Below are positions 1-9,231 of a stretch of 64,000 nt of DNA, one piece after another. The notes below the pieces were generated by a model. It made no database searches. It was not told where the DNA came from and saw only the letters and a list, made by a program, of their open reading frames with translations. Made by a program: the position numbers and the translations under genes. The stretch is taken from contig JAXMGX010000003.1 of NCBI GenBank assembly GCA_046347045.1, positions 62,001 to 126,000 of the forward strand, in the 5' to 3' direction. This DNA is from ZC4RG30 sp046347045 (GTDB lineage Bacteria > Pseudomonadota > Gammaproteobacteria > Steroidobacterales > Steroidobacteraceae). Each line of letters starts with the position of its first letter. The first letter of the stretch is position 1.

Positions 1-2208
1 CACGCCTGCGGCCGTTAGGTAGTTGCTGTTCCAGGGGATGCAGTACGGATCGCCGGTAGTGCCCGGCTGACAGCCCTGGCTCTTGATGTTCCAGAAGCGC
101 ACGGTGGGTGTATACAGCGTGGCTTTGTTGGTCTCGTGCTGCAGGATGCCGAACACATTGCGGTCGTAGCTGCGACCCGCGGCCCAGAAGATCACATGCC
201 GCTGGTCGGCGAAGATGTCGTACGACAGGCCCAGCCGCGGCTGGATCTGGTTGGACGGGTTCTTCCGGTTGTGGCCATTGCTGATGTAGTCGGCAATATT
301 GATGCCGGCCTTCGCCAGCGTCTGCGCATAGGTCTGACCGGGTGCCGCGCCGCGATACTTGCCGTTGAAGGTGTAGGTATCCGGATCGTTGTTGGTATCG
401 ATGCCGTACAGCGCGGCGACGAAGCGCTGCGGCGTCACGTAGTTGGTGTAGGTGGGCGTCTGCTCATAGTCGTAGCGCACACCGAGGCTCACCAGCCAGT
501 GGCCGTCGATGTCCCAGTCGTCCTGCAGGTAGATGCCGAACTGGCGGTTCTTCGACGTGGAAACCGTGGACTGCGCGGCATCGGCCTGCGCACCGAAGAC
601 CACCTGGAAAGGATTGGCTTCGACGCCGCCCGGACCCACGTAGTACGAATACAGCGGCGCCGTGGCGGCATCCCGGTACGCGAGCTTCACGTCCTTGAAC
701 TTGATGCCGCCCTTCACGGTGTGCTCGCCAAGCCAGCGGACATCGGTGATGGTCAGATCGTCCTGCAGCGAGTAGCCGCGCTGCTTCGCCATGAAGTAGT
801 TGCGCGGATCCACACCATCGACCTGCAGGATGGGATTGAAGCCGTTGTCCTGCGGCGTCAGCACCACGAACTGCCGGCCGGCGGCATCGCTGGTCTTCGA
901 TGGCGAATCGTCGGTGTTCTCGAACGTGGTGGTGACTTCGTTGAAGAACCTGCCGGCGGCATGCTCCCAGCGTAGCTGCAGCCGCTTCTAGTCGTTCACG
1001 TAGGTCGATGCTGCCGACGCGGCAATGACACCCGCAGCGCCGGCCTGCTGACGTTCGCGCCGATACTTGCCGGTGAGCTCGAGCCGGTCGACATCGGTGA
1101 CCTCCCAGTCGAGCTTGCCGAAGAACAGTCCTTCCTTGAACGGATTGGCCACCGGCCTGTAGTTGGCGCGCAGATCCGCCGGCAGCCAGTTCGCCACCGG
1201 CAGATCGTTGCGGTTTTCGTCCTGCAACTGTGGCGGCTTGACGGTGTTCGGCGAGGTGAAGCGTTTCGCCTCATAGGTGAGGAAGTAGTGCAGCTTGTCC
1301 TGAATGATCGGGCCGCCCACCGCGATGCCGTATTCCTTGTTCGGACCGCCCTGCTTGCCCTGGCCCGCAGCCTCCTCGGCCGGCGTCATCTCGCGCAGAT
1401 GGCTGCTGGTATAGGTGCCGAAGGCCTCGGCATGGAATTCGTTGGTACCGGAGCGCGTGACCGCCGTCACCGCCGCGCCGGAGATCTGGTCGTATTCGGC
1501 CTTGTAGTTCGACGTGATGACGCGGTATTCGCCGATGGCGAGTTGCGGGAAGGGATTGCCCGGATCGCCGACGGGATTCTGGTTCGGATCGGCACCACCC
1601 TGCCCTGCAACGCCGGTGGCGCGCACGTAGTTCTTCTGTCCCACGCCATCGATGTACACGTTGGTGGCGCCGGAGGTCTGCGCGCCGCTGCGCAGCGAGG
1701 TGTTTCCTTTGGCGTCGGTCTGGAACACCATGCCCGGCACCGCGTCGGCGAACTCCAGGAAGTTGCGCGTGATCTGCGGCGTGGTCTCGATCTGGCGCGG
1801 CGAGACGATCGCGCCCACCTGCGAGGTGCGGGTCTCCACCAGCCGCGTCGACGAGACGACGATTTCCTCCAGCTCTTCGCTGGGCGCGGGCGCCCCGGCC
1901 GCCAGATCCAGCGTCGATGTGGTGGCCACCGCCAGCGTCACCACCTGGTCGGTGCCTGCACCCGCCGTCACGCGATACGTGCCCGGCGGCAGGCCGACCA
2001 GCGTGTAGCTGCCGTCGCTGCCGGCCATGGTCCGGCGCACGACGCCGGTTGCCACATTGCGCGCCGTCACTTCCGCGTTGGCGGGTGCGCGTCCGCGCAG
2101 TGTGGCATCGGTGGACTGGGTCCACGCAGCCGGGGCAATGACACAGGCCAGCGCGCCAGCCACAAGGGAAAAGCGCGGAAATCGGCGGATCGGTGTGCAG
2201 ATGCTCAT
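1..2208 (-). pseudogene. Oar-like TonB-dependent receptor, interrupted by an in-frame amber codon (5' part of gene in window)
   Basis: Outer-membrane receptor for TonB-driven uptake; substrate unknown. Residues 1-31 look like a signal peptide. About 33-100 is a carboxypeptidase-regulatory-like (Oar-type) domain. A TonB-box-like EEIVV lies near residue 113, followed by a plug domain with the NVYIDGVGQ and GTNEFHAE motifs common in this group. The frame from the ATG at 2208 stops at a TAG at 988-990 (context VND-stop-KRLQLRWEH), yet the same frame stays open from 987 to position 1 and encodes clear barrel sequence (GIYLQDDWD, LSVGVRYDY-like, QPRLGLSYD). This is one receptor with a nonsense codon, not two genes. 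The cause may be a real mutation, a sequencing error or suppression. It is divergent from the MFS gene, with an 80-base gap. The 3' end lies outside the window. Confidence 0.85.
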
Positions 2209-2288
2209 GATTGCAGTTTACACCTCAGTCGCGGATGCCGTGGCAGACTGCCTTGCCGGCAAACAACAAACCACCCGGCGGGGTTCCA

Positions 2289-3632
2289 ATGGACATTCGT
2301 GCACTGATCCAGCACCGCCCGACCGTATGGCGGCAGTATCTGTTGCTGGCCGTGTTGCTGCTGGCATTGATCATCGACGGACTGGACCTGCAACTGCTGT
2401 CGCTGGTGGCGCCACTGCTGATCAGCGAGTGGGGCATCAGCAAGGCGGCACTGGGCCCGGCCATGTCGGCGGCGGTGCTGGGCATGTCGGTGGGCGCATT
2501 CTTCGGCGGCTGGCTGGGCGACCGGTTCGGGCGGCGCAGGATGCTCATCGCGGCGATGCTGCTGTTCGGCACGGCGACGGCCGCGGCATCGCGCGCGCCC
2601 GGGCTCGGCATGCTGACCGCGCTGCGCGTGGTGGGCGGACTGGGCTTCGGCGCGGCAGCACCCAATGCAGTGACACTGGTCAGTGAATGGCTGGGCGGCG
2701 CGCTGCGGCTGCGCGCCATCGGCTGGATGTCGGTGGGCACCCCGCTCGGCGGCCTGCTCGGCGCGGTGATACTCATCGGGTATCTGTCGGAGCTGGGGTG
2801 GCGCGGCAGCTTCGTGCTGTGTGGCGTGATGAGCCTGTGCGCGGTGGCGCTGGTGCTGATGGCGGTGCCCGAATCGCCGCTGACGCTGCAGCGACAGAAC
2901 CGCCAGGCGAAGCTCGCCCGCATCGCACAGCGCTGGTTTGGCGTGGAACAGGCAGCCGCGGCGCAGGCGGATCACGTGCCGGAAGTCGCCAGACCCGCGA
3001 CCGCAGAAGCGCCGCCGGTCAATGCGCGCTTCATCATCGGCACCGGCCTGGGATTCTTCAGCGCCTCCTACCTCGCCTACGGCTGTGGCGCATGGCTGCC
3101 GGTGATGGTGACGATGAACGGCCTGCCCGTGGAGTTGGGATTGAAAGCCGCCGTGAGTTTCAATCTCTGCGCGGTGGCCGTGGCCATTCTCTCGGGAGTG
3201 CTCGCGCCACGGCTCGGCACGCGCCTGTTGATGACCGTGGCCACGGTGGTGACCGGCGCGGCCATCCTCATGCTGCTGCTCACACTGGGGCCGATGCGCG
3301 TCGAGGGCGGATTCGCATCCCGCTGGGCGCTACTGCTGGCCGCGGGCATGGCGGGCGGCGGCACCGGCGTGGTGCTCGCCAGCCTGTACATGGTGCTGGC
3401 CACGGGATACCCCTCCCGCAACCGCTCGGCCGGCGTGGGGCTGGGCATGATGCTGGGTCGAGGCGGCGGCATCGTCAGCACGCTGAGCGGCGGCTATCTG
3501 CTGGGCGCGACGCCGGCCGCATCCGCACCCTTCTTCATCGCCGCCGGCGTGGGCGTGGGCGGGGCCGCGCTGGCACTGCTGATGATCGACCGGCACGTGG
3601 CGCGCCGTGGCGCGCCCGCCGCTATTTCCTGA
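2289..3632 (+). CDS. MFS transporter, aromatic acid:H+ symporter (AAHS)-like
   Basis: Inner-membrane secondary transporter of 447 residues. TM1 carries the DGLDLQ motif near residue 26-31, matching the D-G-x-D motif of AAHS permeases (PcaK/BenK type). The loop 2-3 signature GWLGDRFGRR and a second-half equivalent (APRLGTRL) are present, with about 12 hydrophobic segments. I chose the ATG at 2289 because a GGCGGGG ribosome-binding sequence lies just upstream; an in-frame ATG at 2211 would add 26 residues without membrane character. It is divergent from a TonB receptor and meets the DUF6152 gene tail to tail with an 11-base overlap. Aromatic acid import is likely from the motif, but the substrate is not determined. 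Confidence 0.85.
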   Translation: MDIRALIQHRPTVWRQYLLLAVLLLALIIDGLDLQLLSLVAPLLISEWGISKAALGPAMSAAVLGMSVGAFFGGWLGDRFGRRRMLIAAMLLFGTATAAASRAPGLGMLTALRVVGGLGFGAAAPNAVTLVSEWLGGALRLRAIGWMSVGTPLGGLLGAVILIGYLSELGWRGSFVLCGVMSLCAVALVLMAVPESPLTLQRQNRQAKLARIAQRWFGVEQAAAAQADHVPEVARPATAEAPPVNARFIIGTGLGFFSASYLAYGCGAWLPVMVTMNGLPVELGLKAAVSFNLCAVAVAILSGVLAPRLGTRLLMTVATVVTGAAILMLLLTLGPMRVEGGFASRWALLLAAGMAGGGTGVVLASLYMVLATGYPSRNRSAGVGLGMMLGRGGGIVSTLSGGYLLGATPAASAPFFIAAGVGVGGAALALLMIDRHVARRGAPAAIS

Positions 3633-4668
3633 GGGCACCGTCTACGCCCTCGCGCGAGCAGTTGAAGGGTTCGAGCACCAGATCCGAAGGCGCGAACTCG
3701 AGCGACGAGGGATCGAAGTCCTTCGTGAAGAACTCCGGATCGCGAAGCTGGAATTCCACCACCAGTCGCTGGCGCGCGGCGTCGAGGTGCACGCGCTCGA
3801 CGGTGGTGAGGCTGGCCGAATGCAGCAGTCCACGCGTGGGCTGACCCGCCATCTCCACATACTGGTTGAGCACGCCGGCCGAGTAATTGGCCGTCTCGAT
3901 CACCAGCGTGTCGCCCTCGAAGTGACCGATGGAATGCCCGAGCGAATTGCGCTTGCCGGCTTTTGCGTGGTCCTTCTGGTCGAGATAGACGATGCGCTTC
4001 ACGTCCATCCACTCATGGCGCAGGATCACGCGGTCCTTTTCGCGCGTGATCGACAGCGGCGTACCGGGCGCGCCCCACACGCGACGCACCGCCACCGGAT
4101 CGCAGCGAAATGCCGGGTCGTCCTTGAAGGGGTTGTACTTGGCCACGGCGGCCTTGCCGGCATCGGTCATGAAATTGATCATCGGCTGCGGACCGGCCGT
4201 GAGCCGGCCCGGCATGGGCGCCAGCAGCCAGGTGCCGAAGATGTCCTTGCGCGCCGCGAGCACAGGCTGTCCCGGCTGGCCGGCTGGCGCGCCCTTCGGA
4301 CCATTCACATTCAACGCGCGTCCGTCGGGGAAGTAGACATTGTTGAAGAAGCAGCGGTGCACGTCATTGCGCGACTGCGAGCCGTCGATGCGCAGCATCG
4401 TGCCCGGTTTCAACATGGCCGGCGTGATGCCATTGCGCGTGAGCTGCGTGACGCCATGCGATTCGCAGATGTACTCCTGCGACTTGCCGTTTTCGTCCAC
4501 CGCCTCGATGTGCAGGTAGCTGTGCGGATTGCGCGCCTCGAACTGCGTGACCTTGCCCGAGATGCTGACCGGCTTCTTGATGTCGAAGTGCGGCTCGAAG
4601 CTGTGGTGCGCGCCGGCGAGCGACGCGAATGTTGCTGTCGCGAGCAGCGTTGCGATCTTCCGGACCAT
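3622..4668 (-). CDS. Secreted DUF6152 protein, fused two-part form
   Basis: 348 residues with a signal peptide (about 1-20, cut after a GA, mature end HHSFEPHFD). Residues 20-115 are a DUF6152 domain: the HHSF start, SISGKVTQFEARNPHSYLHI, and a middle segment with PAMLKPGTMLRIDG. Residues about 140-345 form a second part with GHSIGHFEGDTLVIETANYS as its best-conserved block. No enzymatic function is established for DUF6152. The same two parts occur fused in the gene at 55482-56618 and as two neighbouring genes at 60521-60922 and 59659-60513. It overlaps the MFS gene by 11 bases and lies 16 bases downstream of the hydrolase gene, so those two probably form one transcript. Confidence 0.85.
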   Translation of the reverse strand: MVRKIATLLATATFASLAGAHHSFEPHFDIKKPVSISGKVTQFEARNPHSYLHIEAVDENGKSQEYICESHGVTQLTRNGITPAMLKPGTMLRIDGSQSRNDVHRCFFNNVYFPDGRALNVNGPKGAPAGQPGQPVLAARKDIFGTWLLAPMPGRLTAGPQPMINFMTDAGKAAVAKYNPFKDDPAFRCDPVAVRRVWGAPGTPLSITREKDRVILRHEWMDVKRIVYLDQKDHAKAGKRNSLGHSIGHFEGDTLVIETANYSAGVLNQYVEMAGQPTRGLLHSASLTTVERVHLDAARQRLVVEFQLRDPEFFTKDFDPSSLEFAPSDLVLEPFNCSREGVDGALRK

Positions 4669-4684
4669 GATCTCTCCTGTGGAC

Positions 4685-5533
4685 TCAGCGACGATCGAGG
4701 AAATCGAATACCTGCGGTGCGTGCAGCAGGTAGGCGTTCAGGTGCTCGCCATTGGGCACGAGATGGTACTCGGCCTCGACGCCATGCTGCTGCAGCTCCG
4801 ACGCCAGGCGCCTGCAGGCGCTCTCGGTGTACTTCGCGTCCTTGTCGCCCGACAGCAGCAGCACCCTCACCTTGCCCTTGAGCCTGTCGAACGGATACTG
4901 CGCGCTGACGATGGGCCCGGCGCTCACGACTATCCTGCTGAACAGCTCCGGATAGCGGGCAGCGAAATTGAAGGCCGCGGAACCCGAAGGGTTCTGTCCA
5001 TGCAGGAATACGCGCGAGACATCCGCGTTGTATTCGGCGGCCACCAGGTTCAGCACATACAGCACGTCGAGCTCCGCGCGCTGGTTGTCCTGCACCGACC
5101 AGCCATCGGCGGGCACCGAGGGGCCGCTCTCCCGATCCACGGGATACGGACTGCCGTAATACGGCTGCGACAGCCCGCGATAGCCCAGCGGGGAGACAAC
5201 GATGTAGCCGCGCTCGCGCGCCAGCTTCACCAGTTCGTTGCCGCCGCGATGGTTGTTGTTGATGCTGTTGCCGGCGCGCAGCGTGACCAGCACGGGCAGC
5301 TTCTGCTGCGGCGTCCAGGTTTCGGGCACGAACAGCCGGTAGGGAATGGATTCTCCGGTGCCCGGAAAATCGTAGGCGCGGTACTGCTCGCCGGTCTGCC
5401 GGTACATCGGCGCTGCGGGATTCGGCTTCGGCGCCTGCTCGAGTTGCGCGGGCGCTACGCCGGGAAGCTGTGCGTCGACCATCGTGGAGAAGGCCATGGC
5501 GATGGCCAGACAACCCGCTGCCGCGATTCTCAT
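4685..5533 (-). CDS. Secreted alpha/beta hydrolase, prolyl-oligopeptidase/esterase-like, atypical nucleophile elbow
   Basis: 282 residues with an N-terminal signal peptide (MRIAAAGCLAIAMAFSTMVDA). The alpha/beta-hydrolase core runs from about residue 70 to 280. It has a LPVLVTLRAG strand with an NNNHRGGNE loop, DVSRVFLHG leading to the elbow, an Asp in LLSGDKDAKY and a His in NGEHLNAYL, which would supply the acid and base of the triad. The elbow reads HGQNPSGSAAF: Asn stands where the G-x-S-x-G nucleophile is expected, with Ser two residues later. The start is the ATG at 5533, with a GGGAG ribosome-binding sequence five bases upstream. The open frame extends further upstream only as antisense to the cytochrome gene. 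It lies upstream of the DUF6152 gene and is divergent from the cytochrome. Confidence 0.8.
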   Translation of the reverse strand: MRIAAAGCLAIAMAFSTMVDAQLPGVAPAQLEQAPKPNPAAPMYRQTGEQYRAYDFPGTGESIPYRLFVPETWTPQQKLPVLVTLRAGNSINNNHRGGNELVKLARERGYIVVSPLGYRGLSQPYYGSPYPVDRESGPSVPADGWSVQDNQRAELDVLYVLNLVAAEYNADVSRVFLHGQNPSGSAAFNFAARYPELFSRIVVSAGPIVSAQYPFDRLKGKVRVLLLSGDKDAKYTESACRRLASELQQHGVEAEYHLVPNGEHLNAYLLHAPQVFDFLDRR

Positions 5534-5626
5534 GAGATCTCCCGCCTGCTGATGCGACAACGGTAGCCGATAACGCTGCGGCTCACTAGACTGCTGGAAA
5601 ACAGGCGACACGCCCGAGGGGATGCC

Positions 5627-7759
5627 ATGAGCTACCAGATTGCGATGGTCCGCAGGTCGTCCTGGCGTCGTGTGACCGGGGCGATGTTCATCGTGCTGTG
5701 TGGCAGCGCGCAGGCAGACACCCTCACCGGCACCATCACCGATCTGAATGGACGCCATGTGGCCGGCGCATCGGTGACGGTCACCCCCGCGGGTCAGCCC
5801 GGACCCACCGCGATCACGGTGTTCAGCGACGGGCAGGGACGCTTCACTTTCCCGGATCGACCCGGCTACGGCGATCCCGCGAAGCTCAATGTCACGATGC
5901 GCGCGCTGAACCACCGGCTGCTGGAGGTGAAAGCACAGCGCGCAGCCGCCGACCGCGTACAGGTGACGATCCTGGCGCAGCCCACCACGAACCAGGCAGA
6001 GATGGCGCCTGCATCGGCGTGGCTGCGTGGCGATGCGGATCGCGACGAGACTTCGGCCTTCGTGCTCGACTGCATGGGCTGCCACCAGTCGCCGATGAAG
6101 CGCTTCCGCGACTACGCCAACGCCATCGCCGATGTGCCCGGCGGCAGCGACCGCGCCGACATCACGCGCCGCGGCTACCGCGGGCTGATCCAGTACATGA
6201 ACTACATCTCGGCCTGGGAATTCGGGCGCAATGCCAGCGCCCACGTGGCGGATGCCGGCAGCGCCTACTCCGTCGGCCACGGCGACCAGGTGGTGGATTA
6301 CCTGGCCCGTCGCTTCCCGGGGCGCATGAACGAGCTCACCGGCTATGAATGGGGGGCGCCGCTGATCGTCACGCCGCGCACGCGCATCGCCGAGTACGAA
6401 ATTCCGCGGCCGAATGCCATCCGCGAAGCCGTGGTGCGCGGCAGCGGCGCCGAGCGCAGCCTGTACGTGGGCGATGTGTCGAGCAACACGCTGTACAAGG
6501 TGAACGTCGAAACCGGTGCGCGCACCGCGCTGCAGATTCCGTACGCCACGCCATTCGGACCGCACTCGCTGCACAAGGCGGCCGACGGCAGCCTGTGGGC
6601 CACGCCGTTCTTCCCCACTGCGCTTTCGCACCTGGATGTGAAGACCCAGCAGTGGCGCACCTGGCCGCTGAAGGCCAGGACCGGCGAGATGTCCGGCATC
6701 CATGACCTGAGTTTCACCTACGATCATGTGGTGCGCACCGACGATGCCGGCCGCGTCTGGTTCTCCGACATCGCCAACACCGGCGTGGGGTACCTCGATC
6801 CCAGGAATGGCGCGCTGGAGGTGTACCGCGCGCCACCGATTCCCGGGCGCGCCGGCGGCGGCCAGCTCTATGGCCTGGCGATGACGCCGGACCGCAAGGA
6901 GCTGTGGTTCACGCAGCTCATGAACGGGCAGATCGGCAGCTTCAACATCGCCAAGAAGCAGTTCGAGGTGTCGTTGCTGCTGCCCGTCAACTCGGGCCCG
7001 CGGCGCATCGCCATCACCGACCAGGGCGTGCTGTACGTGCCGCTGTTCGGCGCCGGGCAGCTGGTGGAATACGACACCCGCACGCGCACCCAGACCGGCA
7101 CCTACAACCTGCCCGACCGTTCGAGCGCGCCGTATGCGGCCACCTGGGATCCGGTGCGCCAGGTGCTGTGGATTCCCACCTCCAACGGCGACGCCATCTA
7201 CCGCTTCAATCCCCGCGACAAGAGCTTCGGCGTGCTGCCCATGCCGCGGCAGAACGCCTACCTGCGCATGATCGACGTGGACGAGGAAACCGGCGAACTC
7301 ATCACCTCGTATGCCAACATCGTGGAGTACTCGCATGGGCCACGCATGGCGCTGGTGATCGATCCCGGTGATGGCGCCTATGACGGGCGCGCGCGCAGGC
7401 CAGCAAAGCCCGATGCCGCCAACGGCACGGCTGCGGTGTGGCAGGCCGCGCCGGTCGCCAGGCCCATTGCGCTGGTAAAGCCGCCACCGGTGGCGCCGGT
7501 GGGCAGCGGGCCGGAACTGGTGGACCGCCATCGCTGCAATGCCTGCCACGATCTCGACAAGGTGCTGATCGGCCCGCCGTTCCGCGCCATCGCCGCGCGC
7601 TACCAGAACGATGCAGCCGCGATGACCGACGTGCTGGCCCGCAAGATCCTGCTGGGCGGCGGCGGCAACTGGGGCGCTGTGCCCATGGTGCCGAACGAGC
7701 ACGTGGGCGAAGCCGATGCCCGCACGCTGGCTGGCTGGATCCTCACGCAGAAGCCCTGA
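5627..7759 (+). CDS. Periplasmic diheme c-type cytochrome with regulatory-like domain and Vgb-lyase-like propeller
   Basis: 710 residues, exported (signal peptide about 1-30, ending SAQA-D). Domain order: carboxypeptidase-regulatory-like fold at about 31-110 (LTGTITDLNGRHVAGASV); a heme c motif CMGCH at 149-153; a virginiamycin-B-lyase-like beta-propeller at about 240-590, built from blades of the type DGSLWATPF and DDAGRVWFSD; and a C-terminal class-I cytochrome c domain with CNACH at 637-641, followed by a GPPF motif and a candidate axial Met in VPMVPN. The propeller resembles streptogramin lyase by sequence, but no lyase activity can be inferred. The ATG at 5627 is preceded by GAGGGG. An aldehyde dehydrogenase gene follows after 38 bases, fitting a periplasmic dehydrogenase/electron-transfer role. 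The combination is unusual and I know no named family for it. Confidence 0.75.
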   Translation: MSYQIAMVRRSSWRRVTGAMFIVLCGSAQADTLTGTITDLNGRHVAGASVTVTPAGQPGPTAITVFSDGQGRFTFPDRPGYGDPAKLNVTMRALNHRLLEVKAQRAAADRVQVTILAQPTTNQAEMAPASAWLRGDADRDETSAFVLDCMGCHQSPMKRFRDYANAIADVPGGSDRADITRRGYRGLIQYMNYISAWEFGRNASAHVADAGSAYSVGHGDQVVDYLARRFPGRMNELTGYEWGAPLIVTPRTRIAEYEIPRPNAIREAVVRGSGAERSLYVGDVSSNTLYKVNVETGARTALQIPYATPFGPHSLHKAADGSLWATPFFPTALSHLDVKTQQWRTWPLKARTGEMSGIHDLSFTYDHVVRTDDAGRVWFSDIANTGVGYLDPRNGALEVYRAPPIPGRAGGGQLYGLAMTPDRKELWFTQLMNGQIGSFNIAKKQFEVSLLLPVNSGPRRIAITDQGVLYVPLFGAGQLVEYDTRTRTQTGTYNLPDRSSAPYAATWDPVRQVLWIPTSNGDAIYRFNPRDKSFGVLPMPRQNAYLRMIDVDEETGELITSYANIVEYSHGPRMALVIDPGDGAYDGRARRPAKPDAANGTAAVWQAAPVARPIALVKPPPVAPVGSGPELVDRHRCNACHDLDKVLIGPPFRAIAARYQNDAAAMTDVLARKILLGGGGNWGAVPMVPNEHVGEADARTLAGWILTQKP

Positions 7760-7797
7760 TATACGTTTCCACTCTTCCGACCGGGAAATCACCGCCT

Positions 7798-9228
7798 ATG
7801 ACTGACACAACACTCTTCTACATCGATGGCAAGTGGGTCGCGCCGGTCACGCCCCGCCTGCTCGATGTCCAGAACCCCGCCACCGAGAAAACCATCGCCC
7901 GCATCAGCCTGGGCAGCCAGGCCGATGTGGATCGCGCCGTGACTGCGGCCCGCGCGGCGTTCGAATCCTTCTCGCAGACCACGCGCGAGCAGCGCGTGGC
8001 GCTGCTCGAACGCATCATCGTCGAGTACAACCGGCGCGCCACCGATCTTGCCAACGCGGTGACGGCCGAGATGGGCGCACCGTTCTGGCTGGCGCGTGAT
8101 GCGCACGTGCCGCTGGGCGCCACGCATTTCACGCAGGCCCTCGAGGCCCTGAAGAAGTATCAATTCGAGCGCCAGTTCGGCACTTCGCTGGTACGCCGCG
8201 AGCCCATTGGCGTCTGCGGTCTGATCACGCCCTGGAACTGGCCGCTGTACCAGATCTGCTGCAAAGTGGCTCCGGCCCTCGCTGCCGGCTGCACCATGGT
8301 GCTCAAACCCAGCGAATTCGCGCCGCTGGATGCCATCATCTTCGCCGAGGTGATGGATGCGGCCGGCGTGCCGCCCGGCGTGTTCAATCTCATCAATGGC
8401 GATGGCCCCACCGTGGGCGTGGCGTTGAGCACGCACCCCGGCATCGACATGGTCTCGTTCACCGGCTCCACCCGCGCCGGCATAGAAGTGGCGCGCAATG
8501 CGGCAGCCACGGTGAAGCGCGTGGCGCAGGAGCTGGGCGGCAAGTCGGCGAACATCCTGCTCGAAGACGCAGACCTGGCCACCTTCGTCCCCGCAGGCGT
8601 GCAGGCCGTATTCATGAACTCCGGCCAGGCCTGCGCGGCGCCAACGCGCATGCTGGTGCCGCAGCGGCTCCATGACGAAGTGGTGCGCCTCGCAAGAGCT
8701 TCTGCCGAGGGCACGACCGTGGGCGACCCGCTTCAGGACGGCATCAAAGTGGGCCCGCTGGTGAACAAGGCGCAGTTCGAACGCGTGCAGGGTTACATCA
8801 GGAAGGGCATCGACGAAGGCGCCACGCTGGTGGCCGGCGGACCGGGCCGCCCCGAAGGCCTCGCCACGGGCCACTTCGTGCGCCCCACGGTCTTCGCCAA
8901 TGTGCGCAATGACATGACCATCGCGCGCGAGGAGATCTTCGGACCGGTGCTGGTCATCATTCCCTACAAGGACGAGGAAGATGCCGTGCGCATCGCCAAC
9001 GACTCGCAGTACGGCCTGTCGGGCTTCGTGGTGTCGAAGGATCTGGAGCACGCGCGGCAGGTGGCACGGCGGCTGCGCACCGGGCAGGTGCGGCTGAACG
9101 GCGCCAAGCACGATTTCTCGGCGCCTTTCGGTGGCTACAAGACTTCCGGCAATGGCCGCGAGTTCGGCGTGTTCGGCCTCGAGGAATACCTCGAAGCCAA
9201 GTCCATCTGCGGATACTTCCCGGCCTGA
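7798..9228 (+). CDS. NAD(P)-dependent aldehyde dehydrogenase
   Basis: 476 residues, the usual length for the ALDH superfamily. It oxidises an aldehyde to the acid in the cytoplasm. The Rossmann/cofactor segment TPWNWP and KPSEFAP are present, with FTGSTRAG near 220-227, catalytic Glu245 in QELGGKSANI and catalytic Cys279 in SGQACAAP. The EEIFGPVL and NGREFGVFGLEEYLE motifs are intact. It probably forms a transcript with the upstream cytochrome gene and lies tail to tail with the broken MBL hydrolase, three bases apart. The substrate cannot be read from sequence. The nearby aromatic-type permease and hydroxycinnamate genes make an aromatic or terpenoid aldehyde possible, as inference only. Confidence 0.93.
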   Translation: MTDTTLFYIDGKWVAPVTPRLLDVQNPATEKTIARISLGSQADVDRAVTAARAAFESFSQTTREQRVALLERIIVEYNRRATDLANAVTAEMGAPFWLARDAHVPLGATHFTQALEALKKYQFERQFGTSLVRREPIGVCGLITPWNWPLYQICCKVAPALAAGCTMVLKPSEFAPLDAIIFAEVMDAAGVPPGVFNLINGDGPTVGVALSTHPGIDMVSFTGSTRAGIEVARNAAATVKRVAQELGGKSANILLEDADLATFVPAGVQAVFMNSGQACAAPTRMLVPQRLHDEVVRLARASAEGTTVGDPLQDGIKVGPLVNKAQFERVQGYIRKGIDEGATLVAGGPGRPEGLATGHFVRPTVFANVRNDMTIAREEIFGPVLVIIPYKDEEDAVRIANDSQYGLSGFVVSKDLEHARQVARRLRTGQVRLNGAKHDFSAPFGGYKTSGNGREFGVFGLEEYLEAKSICGYFPA

Positions 9229-9231
9229 CCG

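Noticed and set aside
5534..7792. Extension of the hydrolase frame upstream to 7792
   Set aside because: The extension is antisense to the cytochrome gene. The signal peptide and ribosome-binding sequence place the start at 5533.
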